A stretch of DNA of 64,000 nt, taken from NCBI GenBank assembly GCA_002336845.1, contig DDEX01000011.1:5675-69674 (forward strand), read 5' to 3'. The notes below the pieces were generated by a model. It saw only the letters and a list, made by a program, of their open reading frames with translations. It did not search any database and had not been told where the DNA came from. Position numbers and translations under genes: made by a program. Position 1 is the stretch's first letter. Each line of letters starts with the position of its first letter. This DNA comes from Rhodobacteraceae bacterium UBA1943 (GTDB lineage: Bacteria; Pseudomonadota; Alphaproteobacteria; Rhodobacterales; Rhodobacteraceae). Below, piece after piece: positions 33,923 to 42,986 of the stretch.

Positions 33923-35095
33923 ATGTTGTCTCTTTTGCGCCGCGCCCGCAAGTCGCTGGCCCAGATCGCCCTTGGCCTGTCTGCCGTGGCCCTGGCCGCC
34001 TGTACGCCTGGCAACGGCCCTGCTCCCACGGTTGGCGGCAGTGGCAAGGTTCAGGTCGCCCTGCTGGTGCCCGGCGGTTCTGGTCAGGCCAGTGACGAGA
34101 TGCTGGCCAAATCGCTGCAAAATGCGGCGCGTATGGCGATTTCGGATCTGAACGGCGTGCAGGTGGACCTGCGGGTCTATAACACCGCAGGCCAGCCGTC
34201 GCAGGCCGCCAGCATGGCGGCTCAGGCCGTGGCCGAGGGCGCGCAGGTCATCCTGGGCCCGGTCTATGCGCAAGAGGCGAATGCGGCCGGCGTCGCCGTG
34301 GCCTCGTCTGGCGTCAATGTCCTTGCCTTCTCGAACAACCCCGACATCGCCGGCAACAACGTCTTTGTCCTTGGCACCACCTTTGACAGCGTGGCCCGCA
34401 CCTTGGGCCGTTACGCGGTGGGCACGGGCAAATCCAGCGTGATGATCGTGCATGACAAGACCGCGGCGGGCGAGATCGGCCGTGCCGCAATCCAGCGCGG
34501 CTGGACGGCGGCGGGGGGGGCGGTCGTGGGCACCGCGAGCTATGAATTCTCGCAGAACGGCATCGTTCAGGCCGCCCCGCAGATCGCGGCCCAGGCCAAG
34601 AGCGCAGGTGCGCAGGCGGTGTTCCTGACTGCCGACACGGCGGGCGCGCTGCCGCTGATCAGCCAACTCTTGTCCGAAAACGGCCTGCCCACCAGCGCTG
34701 TACAATATGTCGGCCTGTCGCGCTGGGACATTCCTGCGGCCACCCTGTCGCTGCCCGGCGTGCAGGGGGGGCTGTTTGCCATTCCCGACCCCGGCACCTA
34801 TGGCGCCTTCCTATCGCGCTATCAGGCTTCGTTCGGGGCCTCGCCCAACCCGATCCTGACGGGGCTGGCCTATGACGGCATCGCCGCCATCGGCGCGCTG
34901 TCGGGCAAGGCCGCAGGCGGACCGATCCCCAAGGCGGCGCTGACGCAGGGCGCGGGTTTTCTGGGCGTGAACGGCATTTTCCGGCTGCGGGCAGATGGCA
35001 CCAACGAACGCGGGCTTGCCGTGGCGCAGGTGACCAGCGGCACCTACAAAGTGGTGCAGGCCGCGCCGAAATCCTTCGGCGGCGCCGGGTTCTGA
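33923..35095 (+). CDS. Penicillin-binding protein activator (LpoA-like lipoprotein)
   Basis: 390-residue lipoprotein: signal sequence and lipobox AVALAAC with the acylated Cys near residue 27. A periplasmic-binding-protein fold resembling the C-terminal domain of LpoA follows (QVALLVPGGSGQASDEMLA, then AQVILGPVYAQEANAAG). In gammaproteobacteria LpoA activates PBP1A from the outer membrane; alphaproteobacterial proteins share only this domain, so the role is inferred. The order rsmI/yraN divergent with this gene is conserved widely. GGGAGTGAGG upstream gives the ribosome site. Confidence 0.85.
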   Translation: MLSLLRRARKSLAQIALGLSAVALAACTPGNGPAPTVGGSGKVQVALLVPGGSGQASDEMLAKSLQNAARMAISDLNGVQVDLRVYNTAGQPSQAASMAAQAVAEGAQVILGPVYAQEANAAGVAVASSGVNVLAFSNNPDIAGNNVFVLGTTFDSVARTLGRYAVGTGKSSVMIVHDKTAAGEIGRAAIQRGWTAAGGAVVGTASYEFSQNGIVQAAPQIAAQAKSAGAQAVFLTADTAGALPLISQLLSENGLPTSAVQYVGLSRWDIPAATLSLPGVQGGLFAIPDPGTYGAFLSRYQASFGASPNPILTGLAYDGIAAIGALSGKAAGGPIPKAALTQGAGFLGVNGIFRLRADGTNERGLAVAQVTSGTYKVVQAAPKSFGGAGF

Positions 35096-35118
35096 GCGCG
35101 GACAGGAGCAGACAGCCC

Positions 35119-37878
35119 ATGCCGCTTCCACCATCGGGGCCGGATCTGCTGATCCCGGCCCCGCAGCTTATCGATCCGCCTGCCTTGCTGGCCGCCATCG
35201 CCGCCGAAGTCGTTCCCGCCGGCGACACCCGCGAAAACCGTGCCGTTGCCGTGCGCCACCTGTCCGCTGCGAAAGCGCGCGCGAACGAGCTGTTGGCGGC
35301 AACCTACCGCGCCGCGCCACATGCTTCGCGGGCGCTGATCTCGGCACAATCGGCGCTGACCGACGGGCTGGTCTGGGTGGCGCTGTCGGTCGCACGCGAC
35401 CTGTTGCACCCCCAGCCAAACCCCAGCAAGGGCGAGCGGATCGCGGTGGTGGCCGTGGGCGGCTATGGCCGCGCCGAAATGGCCCCCTATTCCGATGTCG
35501 ATCTGCTGTTCCTGACGCCTTGGAAAGTTACCGGCTGGGCCGAAAGCGTCATCGAATCCATGCTTTATATCCTGTGGGATCTGAAGCTGAAGGTCGGCCA
35601 TTCCAGCCGAACGGTGAAAGACTGCCTGCGACTGGGGCGCGAAGACATCACGATCCGCACCGCCCTGCTGGAACAGCGGTTCATCGCAGGCCACGCCCCC
35701 CTTGCGCAGGAACTGGGCGAGCGACTGTGGTCGGACCTGTTCCGCAACACCGGGCCGGAATTCATCGAGGCAAAACTGGCCGAACGGGCCGAACGCCACA
35801 AGCGGCAGGGCGGCCAACGCTATGTGCTGGAGCCCAACGTCAAAGAGGGCAAGGGCGGCCTGCGCGACCTGCAAACCCTTTACTGGATCGGCAAATACCT
35901 GCACCGCGTGCAATCGCCCGCCGGTCTTGTCGCGGCTGGCCTGCTCACCGACGATGAATTCGCCACCTTCCAGCGCGCGGAAGATTTCCTGTGGGCGGCG
36001 CGTTGCCACATGCATTACATCACCAACCGCGCCACCGACCAGTTGACCTTCGATCTTCAGGTCGAGGTGGCAGAACGGATGGGCTATGCCGACGCCAACG
36101 GTCGCCGCGCCGTGGAAATCTTCATGCAGGACTATTTCCGCCATGCCACCCGCGTGGGCGAGTTGACCCGCATCTTCCTGACCGAGCTTGAGGCGCGGCA
36201 CGTCAAGCCCGAAGCACGACTGAAAGGCATCTTCACGCGGAAACGGCTGAAGCCAGGCTATCGGCTGCTGCAAGGCCGCATAGACGTGGCCGACCCCTCG
36301 ACCTTCCTGTTGGATCCGCTGAATTTCCTGCGCATCTTCGAGGAAGGGATGCGCACAGGCTATCTGATCCATCCCAATGCGATGCGCCTTCTGGCCGCCA
36401 ATCTGGACCAGATGGACGACGATACCCGCGACAGCCCCGAGGCGGCGCGCATCTTCCTTGATCTGCTGTTGAAGCACGGCAACCCCGAGCGCGCCCTGCG
36501 CCGGATGAACGAACTGGGGGTGCTTTCGGCCTATATCCCCGAGTTTGAACCCATCGTCGCGATGATGCAGTTCAACGTCTATCACCACTATACGGTGGAC
36601 GAACACATCATCCAGACCATCAGCGTGCTGGCCCAGATCGAGCGGGGCGAGCTGGTGGAAGACCTGCCGCTGTCGTCCTCCATCCTCAAGGCCGGGGTCA
36701 ATCGCAAGGTGCTTTATGTGGCGCTGCTGCTGCACGACATCGGCAAGGGCAGGCCCGAAGACCATTCGATCCTCGGCGCGCAAATCGCTCGCCGCGTGGC
36801 GCCCCGTCTTGGGCTGAACGACGAGGAATGCGAGACGGTCGAATGGCTGGTGCGCTGGCACCTCCTCATGTCCGACATGGCGCAGAAACGCGACATCGGC
36901 GACCCGCGCACCGTGCGCGACTTTGCCAAGGCCGTGAAAACCCGCAAACGGCTGGATCTGCTGACCGTGCTTACCGTCTGCGACATTCGCGGCGTTGGTC
37001 CCGATACCTGGAACAACTGGAAGGCCATGCTGGTCCGCCAGCTTCACGCCAGCACGACCGAGGCGCTGGAAAGCGGGCTTGAGAACTTCAACCGCGAAAA
37101 GCGCGAGGACGAGGCCAAGGCCGCCCTGCGTGCGCGCCTTTCCGGCTGGTCCACCACCGATCTGCGGGCCGAGGTGGGGCGGCACTACGCCCCCTACTGG
37201 CAGGGCCTGACCACCGACACGCAAGAGGTTTTCGCCCGACTGCTGCGCGACCTTGGCGATGATGAGATCCGCATCGACCTGCACCCCGAACCCAGCCGCG
37301 ACGCCACCCGCGCCTGTTTCGCGCTGGCCGATCACCCCGGCATCTTCTCGCGCCTTGCAGGGGCCTTGGCACTGGTGGGGGCCAATGTGGTCGATGCCCG
37401 CACCTATACCTCGAAAGACGGCTATGCCACGGCGGTGTTCTGGATTCAGGACCGCGAGGGCAAGCCTTATGAGGTTTCGGGCCTGACCCGCCTGCGCCAG
37501 ATGATCGAACGCACACTCAAGGGCGAGGTTGTCGCGCGCGAGGCTTTGGCAGGCCGCGACAAGGTGAAAAAGCGCGAGAAGGAATTCCGCTTTCCGACGC
37601 ACATCACCTTCGACAACGAAGGGTCCGAGATTTACACCATCATCGAAGTCGATACCCGCGACCGTCCGGGCCTGCTTTATGACCTGACGCGCACGCTGGC
37701 GGCGAACAACATCTATATCGCCAGTGCCGTGATCGCGACCTATGGCCGCCAGGTGGTGGACAGCTTTTACGTCAAGGACATGTTCGGCCTGAAGCTGCAC
37801 GCCAAGGGCAAGCAAGAGGCGCTGGAGCGCAAGCTGCGCCAGGCCATCACCGAAGGCGCCGAAAGGGCCGAGGCATGA
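35119..37878 (+). CDS. glnD: Bifunctional [protein-PII] uridylyltransferase/uridylyl-removing enzyme
   Basis: 919 residues, the nitrogen sensor that uridylylates PII under nitrogen limitation and removes UMP when glutamine is high. The nucleotidyltransferase site GGYGRAEMAPYSDVDLLFL lies near residue 114. The HD hydrolase motif LLLHDIGKG (His539-Asp540) is in the middle, and two ACT glutamine-sensing domains sit near residues 730 and 840. All parts needed for both activities are present. It overlaps murJ by ATGA. Confidence 0.97.
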   Translation: MPLPPSGPDLLIPAPQLIDPPALLAAIAAEVVPAGDTRENRAVAVRHLSAAKARANELLAATYRAAPHASRALISAQSALTDGLVWVALSVARDLLHPQPNPSKGERIAVVAVGGYGRAEMAPYSDVDLLFLTPWKVTGWAESVIESMLYILWDLKLKVGHSSRTVKDCLRLGREDITIRTALLEQRFIAGHAPLAQELGERLWSDLFRNTGPEFIEAKLAERAERHKRQGGQRYVLEPNVKEGKGGLRDLQTLYWIGKYLHRVQSPAGLVAAGLLTDDEFATFQRAEDFLWAARCHMHYITNRATDQLTFDLQVEVAERMGYADANGRRAVEIFMQDYFRHATRVGELTRIFLTELEARHVKPEARLKGIFTRKRLKPGYRLLQGRIDVADPSTFLLDPLNFLRIFEEGMRTGYLIHPNAMRLLAANLDQMDDDTRDSPEAARIFLDLLLKHGNPERALRRMNELGVLSAYIPEFEPIVAMMQFNVYHHYTVDEHIIQTISVLAQIERGELVEDLPLSSSILKAGVNRKVLYVALLLHDIGKGRPEDHSILGAQIARRVAPRLGLNDEECETVEWLVRWHLLMSDMAQKRDIGDPRTVRDFAKAVKTRKRLDLLTVLTVCDIRGVGPDTWNNWKAMLVRQLHASTTEALESGLENFNREKREDEAKAALRARLSGWSTTDLRAEVGRHYAPYWQGLTTDTQEVFARLLRDLGDDEIRIDLHPEPSRDATRACFALADHPGIFSRLAGALALVGANVVDARTYTSKDGYATAVFWIQDREGKPYEVSGLTRLRQMIERTLKGEVVAREALAGRDKVKKREKEFRFPTHITFDNEGSEIYTIIEVDTRDRPGLLYDLTRTLAANNIYIASAVIATYGRQVVDSFYVKDMFGLKLHAKGKQEALERKLRQAITEGAERAEA

Positions 37879-39416
37879 AGCCGATCTCGCTGATCCGCTC
37901 GGTCATCGTAGTTGGCGGATGGACGCTGCTGTCGCGTGGCGCGGGCTTTGTGCGCGATGCGATGATGGCGGCCTATCTGGGCACCGGGGCGATGGCCGAT
38001 GCCTTCAACGTGGCCTTCTCTCTGCCGAACATGTTTCGCCGCTTCTTTGCCGAGGGCGCGTTCAATCAGGCCTTCGTGCCGATGTTCGCCAAAAAGCTGG
38101 AATCGGGCGAGGATGCCAGCGGCTTTGCTGAAGATGCCTTCAACGGGATGGCCGCGATCCTGACTGTCTTTTCCATCATCGGCACCTTTGCCATGCCGCT
38201 GCTGGTCTGGGCCATGGCCTCGGGCTTTGTCGGGAATGAGCGGTTCGATCTGGCGGTGATCTATGGCCAGATCGGGTTCAACTATATCCTGTTCATCTCG
38301 CTGGTGGCCCTTCTGTCCGGTGTGCTGAACGCCTATGGCCACTTTACCGAGGCCGGGTTCGTGCCCGTCCTCCTCAACCTGATCTTCATCGCCGCGATGT
38401 GGCTTGCCGCATTTGCAGGCTGGAACATGGGGATGACGCTGGCCTGGTGCGTGCCGGTCACGGGTGTGGTGCAGCTTGCCTTCACCATGTTTTCGGCCCA
38501 CCGTGTCGGCTTTCGCTATCACCTGCGCCTGCCACGCCTGACGCCCGAGTTGAAGCGGCTGGCGATCATCGCCGCCCCTGCCGTGCTGGCGGGTGGCGTG
38601 GTGCAGATCAACATGATCGTGGGCCGTCAGGTGGCGAGTTACACCGAGGGCGCGGTGTCGTGGCTGGTCTATGCCGACCGGCTTTACCAACTGCCCCTCG
38701 GTGTTGTCGCCACCGCCATCGGCACCGTCCTGCTGCCCGATCTCGCTCGCCGCCTGCGGGCAGGCGACGCGATCGGCGGCCGCGCCAGCTTCAACCGGGG
38801 AACCGAGTTCGGGCTGGCGCTGACCCTGCCTGCCGCCGTGGCGCTGGTGGTCATCGCCTGGCCGCTGACGCAGGTGCTCTATCAGCGCGGGGCCTTCACC
38901 GCGACCGACACCGATGCCACGGCCCTTGTGCTGGCTATCTATGGCGCGGGCCTGCCGGCCTTCGTGCTGACCAAGGTGCTGCAACCGCTGTACTATGCCC
39001 GCGAAGACAGCCGCAGCCCGTTCCGCTTTGCCGTCATCTCGATGGTGGTCAACGCCGCCATCGCCTTTGGCGGAATGCCCCTGATCGGCTTTTCCGCCGC
39101 CGCCTGGGCCACCACCATCGCGGGCTGGTTCATGGCCGCGCAACTGTGGTGGGGCGCAAGGGCGATGGGAGATGAAGCGCGGTTCGATGACCGGATGCGC
39201 CAGCGCCTGCCGCGCATCCTGATCGCCTGCATCGTCATGGGCGCAGTGTTGGCCGGGCTGGCCTGGATGCTGGAACCGGCACTGGCCAGCCGGGGCTGGC
39301 GTTATGCGGCGCTGGCCGGGTTGGTTGCCGCCGGGATCGTCAGCTACTTCGGCACCGGCTTTGCCATCGGCGCCTTCCGAGCGGCGGACCTGAAATCCTT
39401 CCGCCGTCAGCGCTGA
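37875..39416 (+). CDS. murJ: Lipid II flippase MurJ (MviN)
   Basis: 513 residues, about 14 helices. The N-terminal MurJ signature runs from ISLIRSVIVVGGWTLLSRG to FVRDAMMAAYLGTGAMADAF, followed by FNVAFSLPNMFRRFFAEGAF. It moves lipid II across the inner membrane for peptidoglycan synthesis. It starts inside the glnD stop codon. The glnD-murJ linkage is common in alphaproteobacteria. Confidence 0.96.
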   Translation: MKPISLIRSVIVVGGWTLLSRGAGFVRDAMMAAYLGTGAMADAFNVAFSLPNMFRRFFAEGAFNQAFVPMFAKKLESGEDASGFAEDAFNGMAAILTVFSIIGTFAMPLLVWAMASGFVGNERFDLAVIYGQIGFNYILFISLVALLSGVLNAYGHFTEAGFVPVLLNLIFIAAMWLAAFAGWNMGMTLAWCVPVTGVVQLAFTMFSAHRVGFRYHLRLPRLTPELKRLAIIAAPAVLAGGVVQINMIVGRQVASYTEGAVSWLVYADRLYQLPLGVVATAIGTVLLPDLARRLRAGDAIGGRASFNRGTEFGLALTLPAAVALVVIAWPLTQVLYQRGAFTATDTDATALVLAIYGAGLPAFVLTKVLQPLYYAREDSRSPFRFAVISMVVNAAIAFGGMPLIGFSAAAWATTIAGWFMAAQLWWGARAMGDEARFDDRMRQRLPRILIACIVMGAVLAGLAWMLEPALASRGWRYAALAGLVAAGIVSYFGTGFAIGAFRAADLKSFRRQR

Positions 39417-40093
39417 CGAATGCGCGCATAAACCTCGCGCGCGCCGCCCGGCGAGACGATGTAGGACATCAGGAACCCGCAGGCAAACCCCGCGAGTTCC
39501 GCCACCACGTCCCACCCCCAGCCCGCGATCGGCGCCAGCAGCAGACGGAACAACAGCAGCATCCCGATCATGGAAAACGCCCGCCAGCGTTTCGCCCCGT
39601 CGTTCCGCAGCCGATGCCACAGCACGAAGGTAAAGCCCCCGATCAGTCCGTAGATCGGCACCCACCCCCCGATCAGCGGTGTCTGGATCGTCGGCAGCAC
39701 GGCGGTATAAACCAGCGCCCCCACGGCGCCGGACAGCACAAAGATCGCCAGAACCGCCCACCAGCGGAAGGCCTCGCCCACGAACTTGCCCAAGGCCAGC
39801 AGGAACACCGCGACAAAAAGCAGGTGGCTGACCGACAGATGCACGAACGGATAGCTGACCAGCCGCCACATCCCGTTCAGCGGGTATTGATGCGCCTCGA
39901 CCATGGCGCGCATGAATACCGGAGAATAGGCCATCTCCTGCACCGCCGCCGACCGCCAGCCGATGGCATTCGGCCCGCCTACCAAACCGGCCTCGCCTGC
40001 GGACAGCACCACCTCCAGCGCGATCATCGGCAAGACCAGCGCCCAGACCACCCACGGAACGGGGTTCAGCGGCGAAACCTTTTCTTCCTGCAT
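39407..40093 (-). CDS. Rhomboid-fold membrane protein lacking the catalytic dyad
   Basis: 228 residues, six to seven helices, rhomboid family by the order of helices and the segment YPFVHLSVSHLLFVAVFLLALG. Active rhomboids have GxSG in helix 4 and a His in helix 6, about 53 residues apart in GlpG. Here the aligned positions are Tyr148 in PIYGLIGG and Glu199 in AELAGFACG, 51 residues apart. Both catalytic residues are therefore replaced and the protein should not be a serine protease. A role in membrane-protein binding or quality control, as for other pseudo-rhomboids, is possible. The start at 40093 was chosen because the longer frame adds no membrane segment. It overlaps the murJ end by 10 bases, convergent. 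Confidence 0.85.
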   Translation of the reverse strand: MQEEKVSPLNPVPWVVWALVLPMIALEVVLSAGEAGLVGGPNAIGWRSAAVQEMAYSPVFMRAMVEAHQYPLNGMWRLVSYPFVHLSVSHLLFVAVFLLALGKFVGEAFRWWAVLAIFVLSGAVGALVYTAVLPTIQTPLIGGWVPIYGLIGGFTFVLWHRLRNDGAKRWRAFSMIGMLLLFRLLLAPIAGWGWDVVAELAGFACGFLMSYIVSPGGAREVYARIRQR

Positions 40094-40175
40094 CCTGCAC
40101 CTCTGCGGGGCATGATTGACGCCCCTTCCCACCAGCGATAAGCCCGTTGGGCACAACTTTCCAGAGGAACACCCG

Positions 40176-41237
40176 ATGTCCGAGCCGGTCCAAACGCCTC
40201 AGACCCAAGCCAGCGCCCGCTTCACGCCCCGCATCTTCTCGGGCATCCAGCCGTCGGGCGGCCTGACCCTTGGCAATTACCTTGGCGCGCTGAAACGCTT
40301 TGTCGAAAAGCAGGATGAGGGGATCGAGACGATCTATTGCCTTGTCGATATGCACGCCATAACCGTCTGGCAAGACCCGGATCGCCTGCGCCAGCAAACC
40401 CGCGAAGGGGCAGCGGCCTTCATCGCCGCGGGCATCGACCCGGCGCGGTCTATCCTGTTCAACCAATCGCAGGTTTCGGCCCATGCCGAGCTTGCATGGA
40501 TCTTCAACTGCGTCGCCCGGCTTGGCTGGATGAACCGCATGACCCAGTTCAAGGACAAGACTGCTGGCAAGAATGCCGAGGCGGCGAGCCTTGGGCTTTA
40601 CGCCTACCCCAGCCTGATGGCCGCCGACATCATGGCCTATCACGCCACCATGGTTCCGGTGGGAGAGGATCAGAAACAGCATCTGGAGCTGACCCGCGAC
40701 ATCGCGATCAAGTTCAACAATGATTACGGCGTCGATTTTTTCCCCGTAGTCGAACCACTGATCGAAGGGGCCGCCACGCGCGTGATGAGCCTTCGCGACG
40801 GCACCAAAAAGATGTCGAAATCCGACCCCTCGGACCAAAGCCGCATCAACCTGACCGATGATGCCGACATGATCGCCGCCAAAATCCGCAAGGCCAAGAC
40901 CGACCCCGAGCCTCTGCCCGGTTCGGTCGATGGTCTGCGCGACCGGCCTGAGGCGAAGAACCTGGTGAACATCTACGCCGCATTGTCCGGCCAGACGGTA
41001 GCCGAGGTCATTGCTGACAACGCCGGTGCCCAGTTCGGCACCTTCAAGCCCAGGCTGGCCGATCTGGCGGTGGCGAAACTGTCGCCGATCACCACGGAAA
41101 TGAACCGCCTGATGAAAGACCCCGCCGAGATCGACCGCATCCTCGGCAACGGCGCCGACCGCGCCGAAGCCATCGCGCGGCCGATATTGGAGCGGACCAA
41201 GGACATCGTGGGGATGATCCGCTCTCGCGGGCGCTGA
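40176..41237 (+). CDS. trpS: Tryptophan-tRNA ligase
   Basis: 353 residues, class I aminoacyl-tRNA synthetase. FSGIQPSGGLTLGNYLGAL carries the HIGH-equivalent region, GEDQKQHLELTRDIA binds tryptophan, and KMSKSDPSD is the KMSKS loop. The ATG at 40176 has AGAGGAAC upstream; the longer frame starting at 40116 lies in the divergent spacer. It overlaps the next gene by one base (TGATG). Confidence 0.97.
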   Translation: MSEPVQTPQTQASARFTPRIFSGIQPSGGLTLGNYLGALKRFVEKQDEGIETIYCLVDMHAITVWQDPDRLRQQTREGAAAFIAAGIDPARSILFNQSQVSAHAELAWIFNCVARLGWMNRMTQFKDKTAGKNAEAASLGLYAYPSLMAADIMAYHATMVPVGEDQKQHLELTRDIAIKFNNDYGVDFFPVVEPLIEGAATRVMSLRDGTKKMSKSDPSDQSRINLTDDADMIAAKIRKAKTDPEPLPGSVDGLRDRPEAKNLVNIYAALSGQTVAEVIADNAGAQFGTFKPRLADLAVAKLSPITTEMNRLMKDPAEIDRILGNGADRAEAIARPILERTKDIVGMIRSRGR

Positions 41238-42319
41238 TGCGGCGGCGGCTGGCCCGCCTTGCCCTGACAGGCGTTCTGGCGGCTTCGGTCGCCGGAACGG
41301 GAATGACGGTGGTGCGTATCGCCCACGATCCGTTGGCTATCGCTTTTCGCGCGGCAACCGCGGCAGAGATCCGGGCCGAAACCGACCGGATGTTGGCCCA
41401 AACTGCCACACCAGAGGCCCTTACCGCGCGGATTGAGGCACGACTGGCAGAATCTCCGCGCAACTGGTTGGCGCTGGATGCGTTGCGCGAGTTGTCTGCC
41501 GAACGCGGCATCGCCCTGCAGCCCGACCTGATCATGCGGTTCGATCAGACGCGTAAGGACGACCACGGCTATCTGGCGCAAGCCGCCTCTTGTGCCATCT
41601 GCGCCTTTGACGCCGCGCGATGCAGCCTGACTCAGGTGATGATGTGCAATGCCCCCGTCGCCCTTACCCCGGTGGGGGATATGTTGGGCATCACGCGCGC
41701 CGGGGTGGCCTATGCCAGCGGTGAAGAGGTGGACCGCATCGACCTTGCGCTGTCGGTCGTGGGCCTTGGGGCGACCGCTGCCGTGATCGCTTCGGGAGGT
41801 TCGTCGATCGCGGTCAAGGCGGGTGCCGGGCTGGCAAAGACAGCACGCAAGATGGGCCGCCTGTCGCCGCGCCTTGTCAGCATGGCGACCGATGCGGTGC
41901 GCGAAGGGGTGGATTGGGCGCGTCTGCCTGCCGTTCGCTCGCTGGACGATCTGAATGCGGCGATCAGGGCCGATGCCTTCTTGCCGCTGACCAACACCCT
42001 TGCCGACCTGGAGCGGGTGCGAACTGCCACCAACGCGACCACCGTGCTGCATCTTTTGCCGCTGGTCGATGATGCCGACGATGCCCGCAAACTGGCCCTG
42101 ACCAGCGAGGCGCTGGGGCCACGCCTGGTCGGGAGGGCCGAGATGCTGGGCAAGGCACGTCTGTTCCGCGCCACGCTGCGGCTGGGGGAACTTGCCTGGG
42201 GGCTTTTTGCCTCGGTCACGGCCCTGGTTCTGGCACTGGCCGGCATGGCGGGCCATATGGGCCAGACGCTTGCCCTGCGTCTGCTGCGTCGGGCCGCAGC
42301 AAAGCCCAAACCGCGTTAG
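41237..42319 (+). CDS. Conserved membrane-associated protein of unknown function
   Basis: 360 residues. An N-terminal hydrophobic anchor or signal (LARLALTGVLAASVAGTG) is followed by a helical segment and a Cys cluster (CAICAF, then CSLTQVMMC). A hydrophobic pair lies near residues 150-200 and a final membrane helix near residue 340. I do not recognise a characterised family. The Cys spacing (C-x2-C and C-x7-C) could bind a metal or form disulfides in the periplasm. It is translationally coupled to trpS and followed by a strong terminator, so it ends that operon. Confidence 0.75.
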   Translation: MRRRLARLALTGVLAASVAGTGMTVVRIAHDPLAIAFRAATAAEIRAETDRMLAQTATPEALTARIEARLAESPRNWLALDALRELSAERGIALQPDLIMRFDQTRKDDHGYLAQAASCAICAFDAARCSLTQVMMCNAPVALTPVGDMLGITRAGVAYASGEEVDRIDLALSVVGLGATAAVIASGGSSIAVKAGAGLAKTARKMGRLSPRLVSMATDAVREGVDWARLPAVRSLDDLNAAIRADAFLPLTNTLADLERVRTATNATTVLHLLPLVDDADDARKLALTSEALGPRLVGRAEMLGKARLFRATLRLGELAWGLFASVTALVLALAGMAGHMGQTLALRLLRRAAAKPKPR

Positions 42320-42415
42320 GGCGTCACGGAATCGATTCACTCCCCTGCCAGTCTGGTCTCGGGGGGGCCCCGCCCCCATCTGTCCCCGCTCGCTGGCCCG
42401 CGCTATTTGGGCCGC

Positions 42416-42447
42416 GCCCCCGGCTCCCCCCGGACCGGGGGCTTTTT
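42416..42447 (+). terminator. Rho-independent terminator after the trpS operon
   Basis: GCCCCCGG (42416-42423) pairs with CCGGGGGC (42435-42442), followed by TTTTTCTT. A shorter alternative stem CCCCC/GGGGG can form within it. About 95 bases after the stop at 42319. The intervening sequence is unusually rich in G and C runs. Confidence 0.8.
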
Positions 42448-42528
42448 CTTGTCTGCCCCAGCCATGTCGCGGCCATGCTTGCGGTTCGCCGTGCCATCGG
42501 CAATGATCGCGGCTGAAGGGGAGAAATC

Positions 42529-42984
42529 ATGCGTAAGTTTCTCGTCGTTCTCGACGATACCCGCGAATGCCTGAACGCGATGCGTTACGCCGCGATGCGG
42601 GCGGCCCATACCGGCGGCGGCGTGCAGATCCTGTCGATCATCCCACCGGATGAGTTTCAGCACTGGATGGGCGTGGCCGACCTGATGCGCGCCGAGGCGC
42701 GCGAGCGGATCGAGGCGCATTTCGAGGTTTTCGCCAAATGGATGCGCGACAAGCAGGGGGTGAACCCCGAGCTTGTGATCCGTGAGGGCGACCCTGTGAA
42801 CGAAATCCTTTCGCAGGTGCGCGAAGACAGCCACGTCTCGGTTCTGGTTCTGGGCGCGGGCACCGAAAAGAATGGCCCCGGCCCGCTTGTCAACCATCTG
42901 ACGCGCAACTCCGGCACCCTGCCCGTGCCCATTACCATCGTGCCGGGCGATATGTCGAAAGAGCGGCTTGAGGCGATTACCTGA
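42529..42984 (+). CDS. Universal stress protein (UspA family)
   Basis: 151 residues with the Usp fold: KFLVVLDDTRECLNAMRYAA at the start and LVLGAGTEKNGPGPLVNHL carrying the G-x2-G-x(9)-G-like ATP-binding pattern near the C-terminus. Probably a nucleotide-binding stress protein. GGGGAGAAATC upstream. Followed two bases later by the racemase gene. Confidence 0.9.
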   Translation: MRKFLVVLDDTRECLNAMRYAAMRAAHTGGGVQILSIIPPDEFQHWMGVADLMRAEARERIEAHFEVFAKWMRDKQGVNPELVIREGDPVNEILSQVREDSHVSVLVLGAGTEKNGPGPLVNHLTRNSGTLPVPITIVPGDMSKERLEAIT

Positions 42985-42986
42985 GG

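Noticed and set aside
35044..37815. 923-residue minus-strand frame opposite glnD
   Set aside because: Antisense shadow; glnD on the plus strand has every expected motif.
37767..40838. 1023-residue minus-strand frame spanning murJ, rhomboid and trpS
   Set aside because: It crosses three well-supported genes and contains only composition-driven sequence outside the true rhomboid frame.
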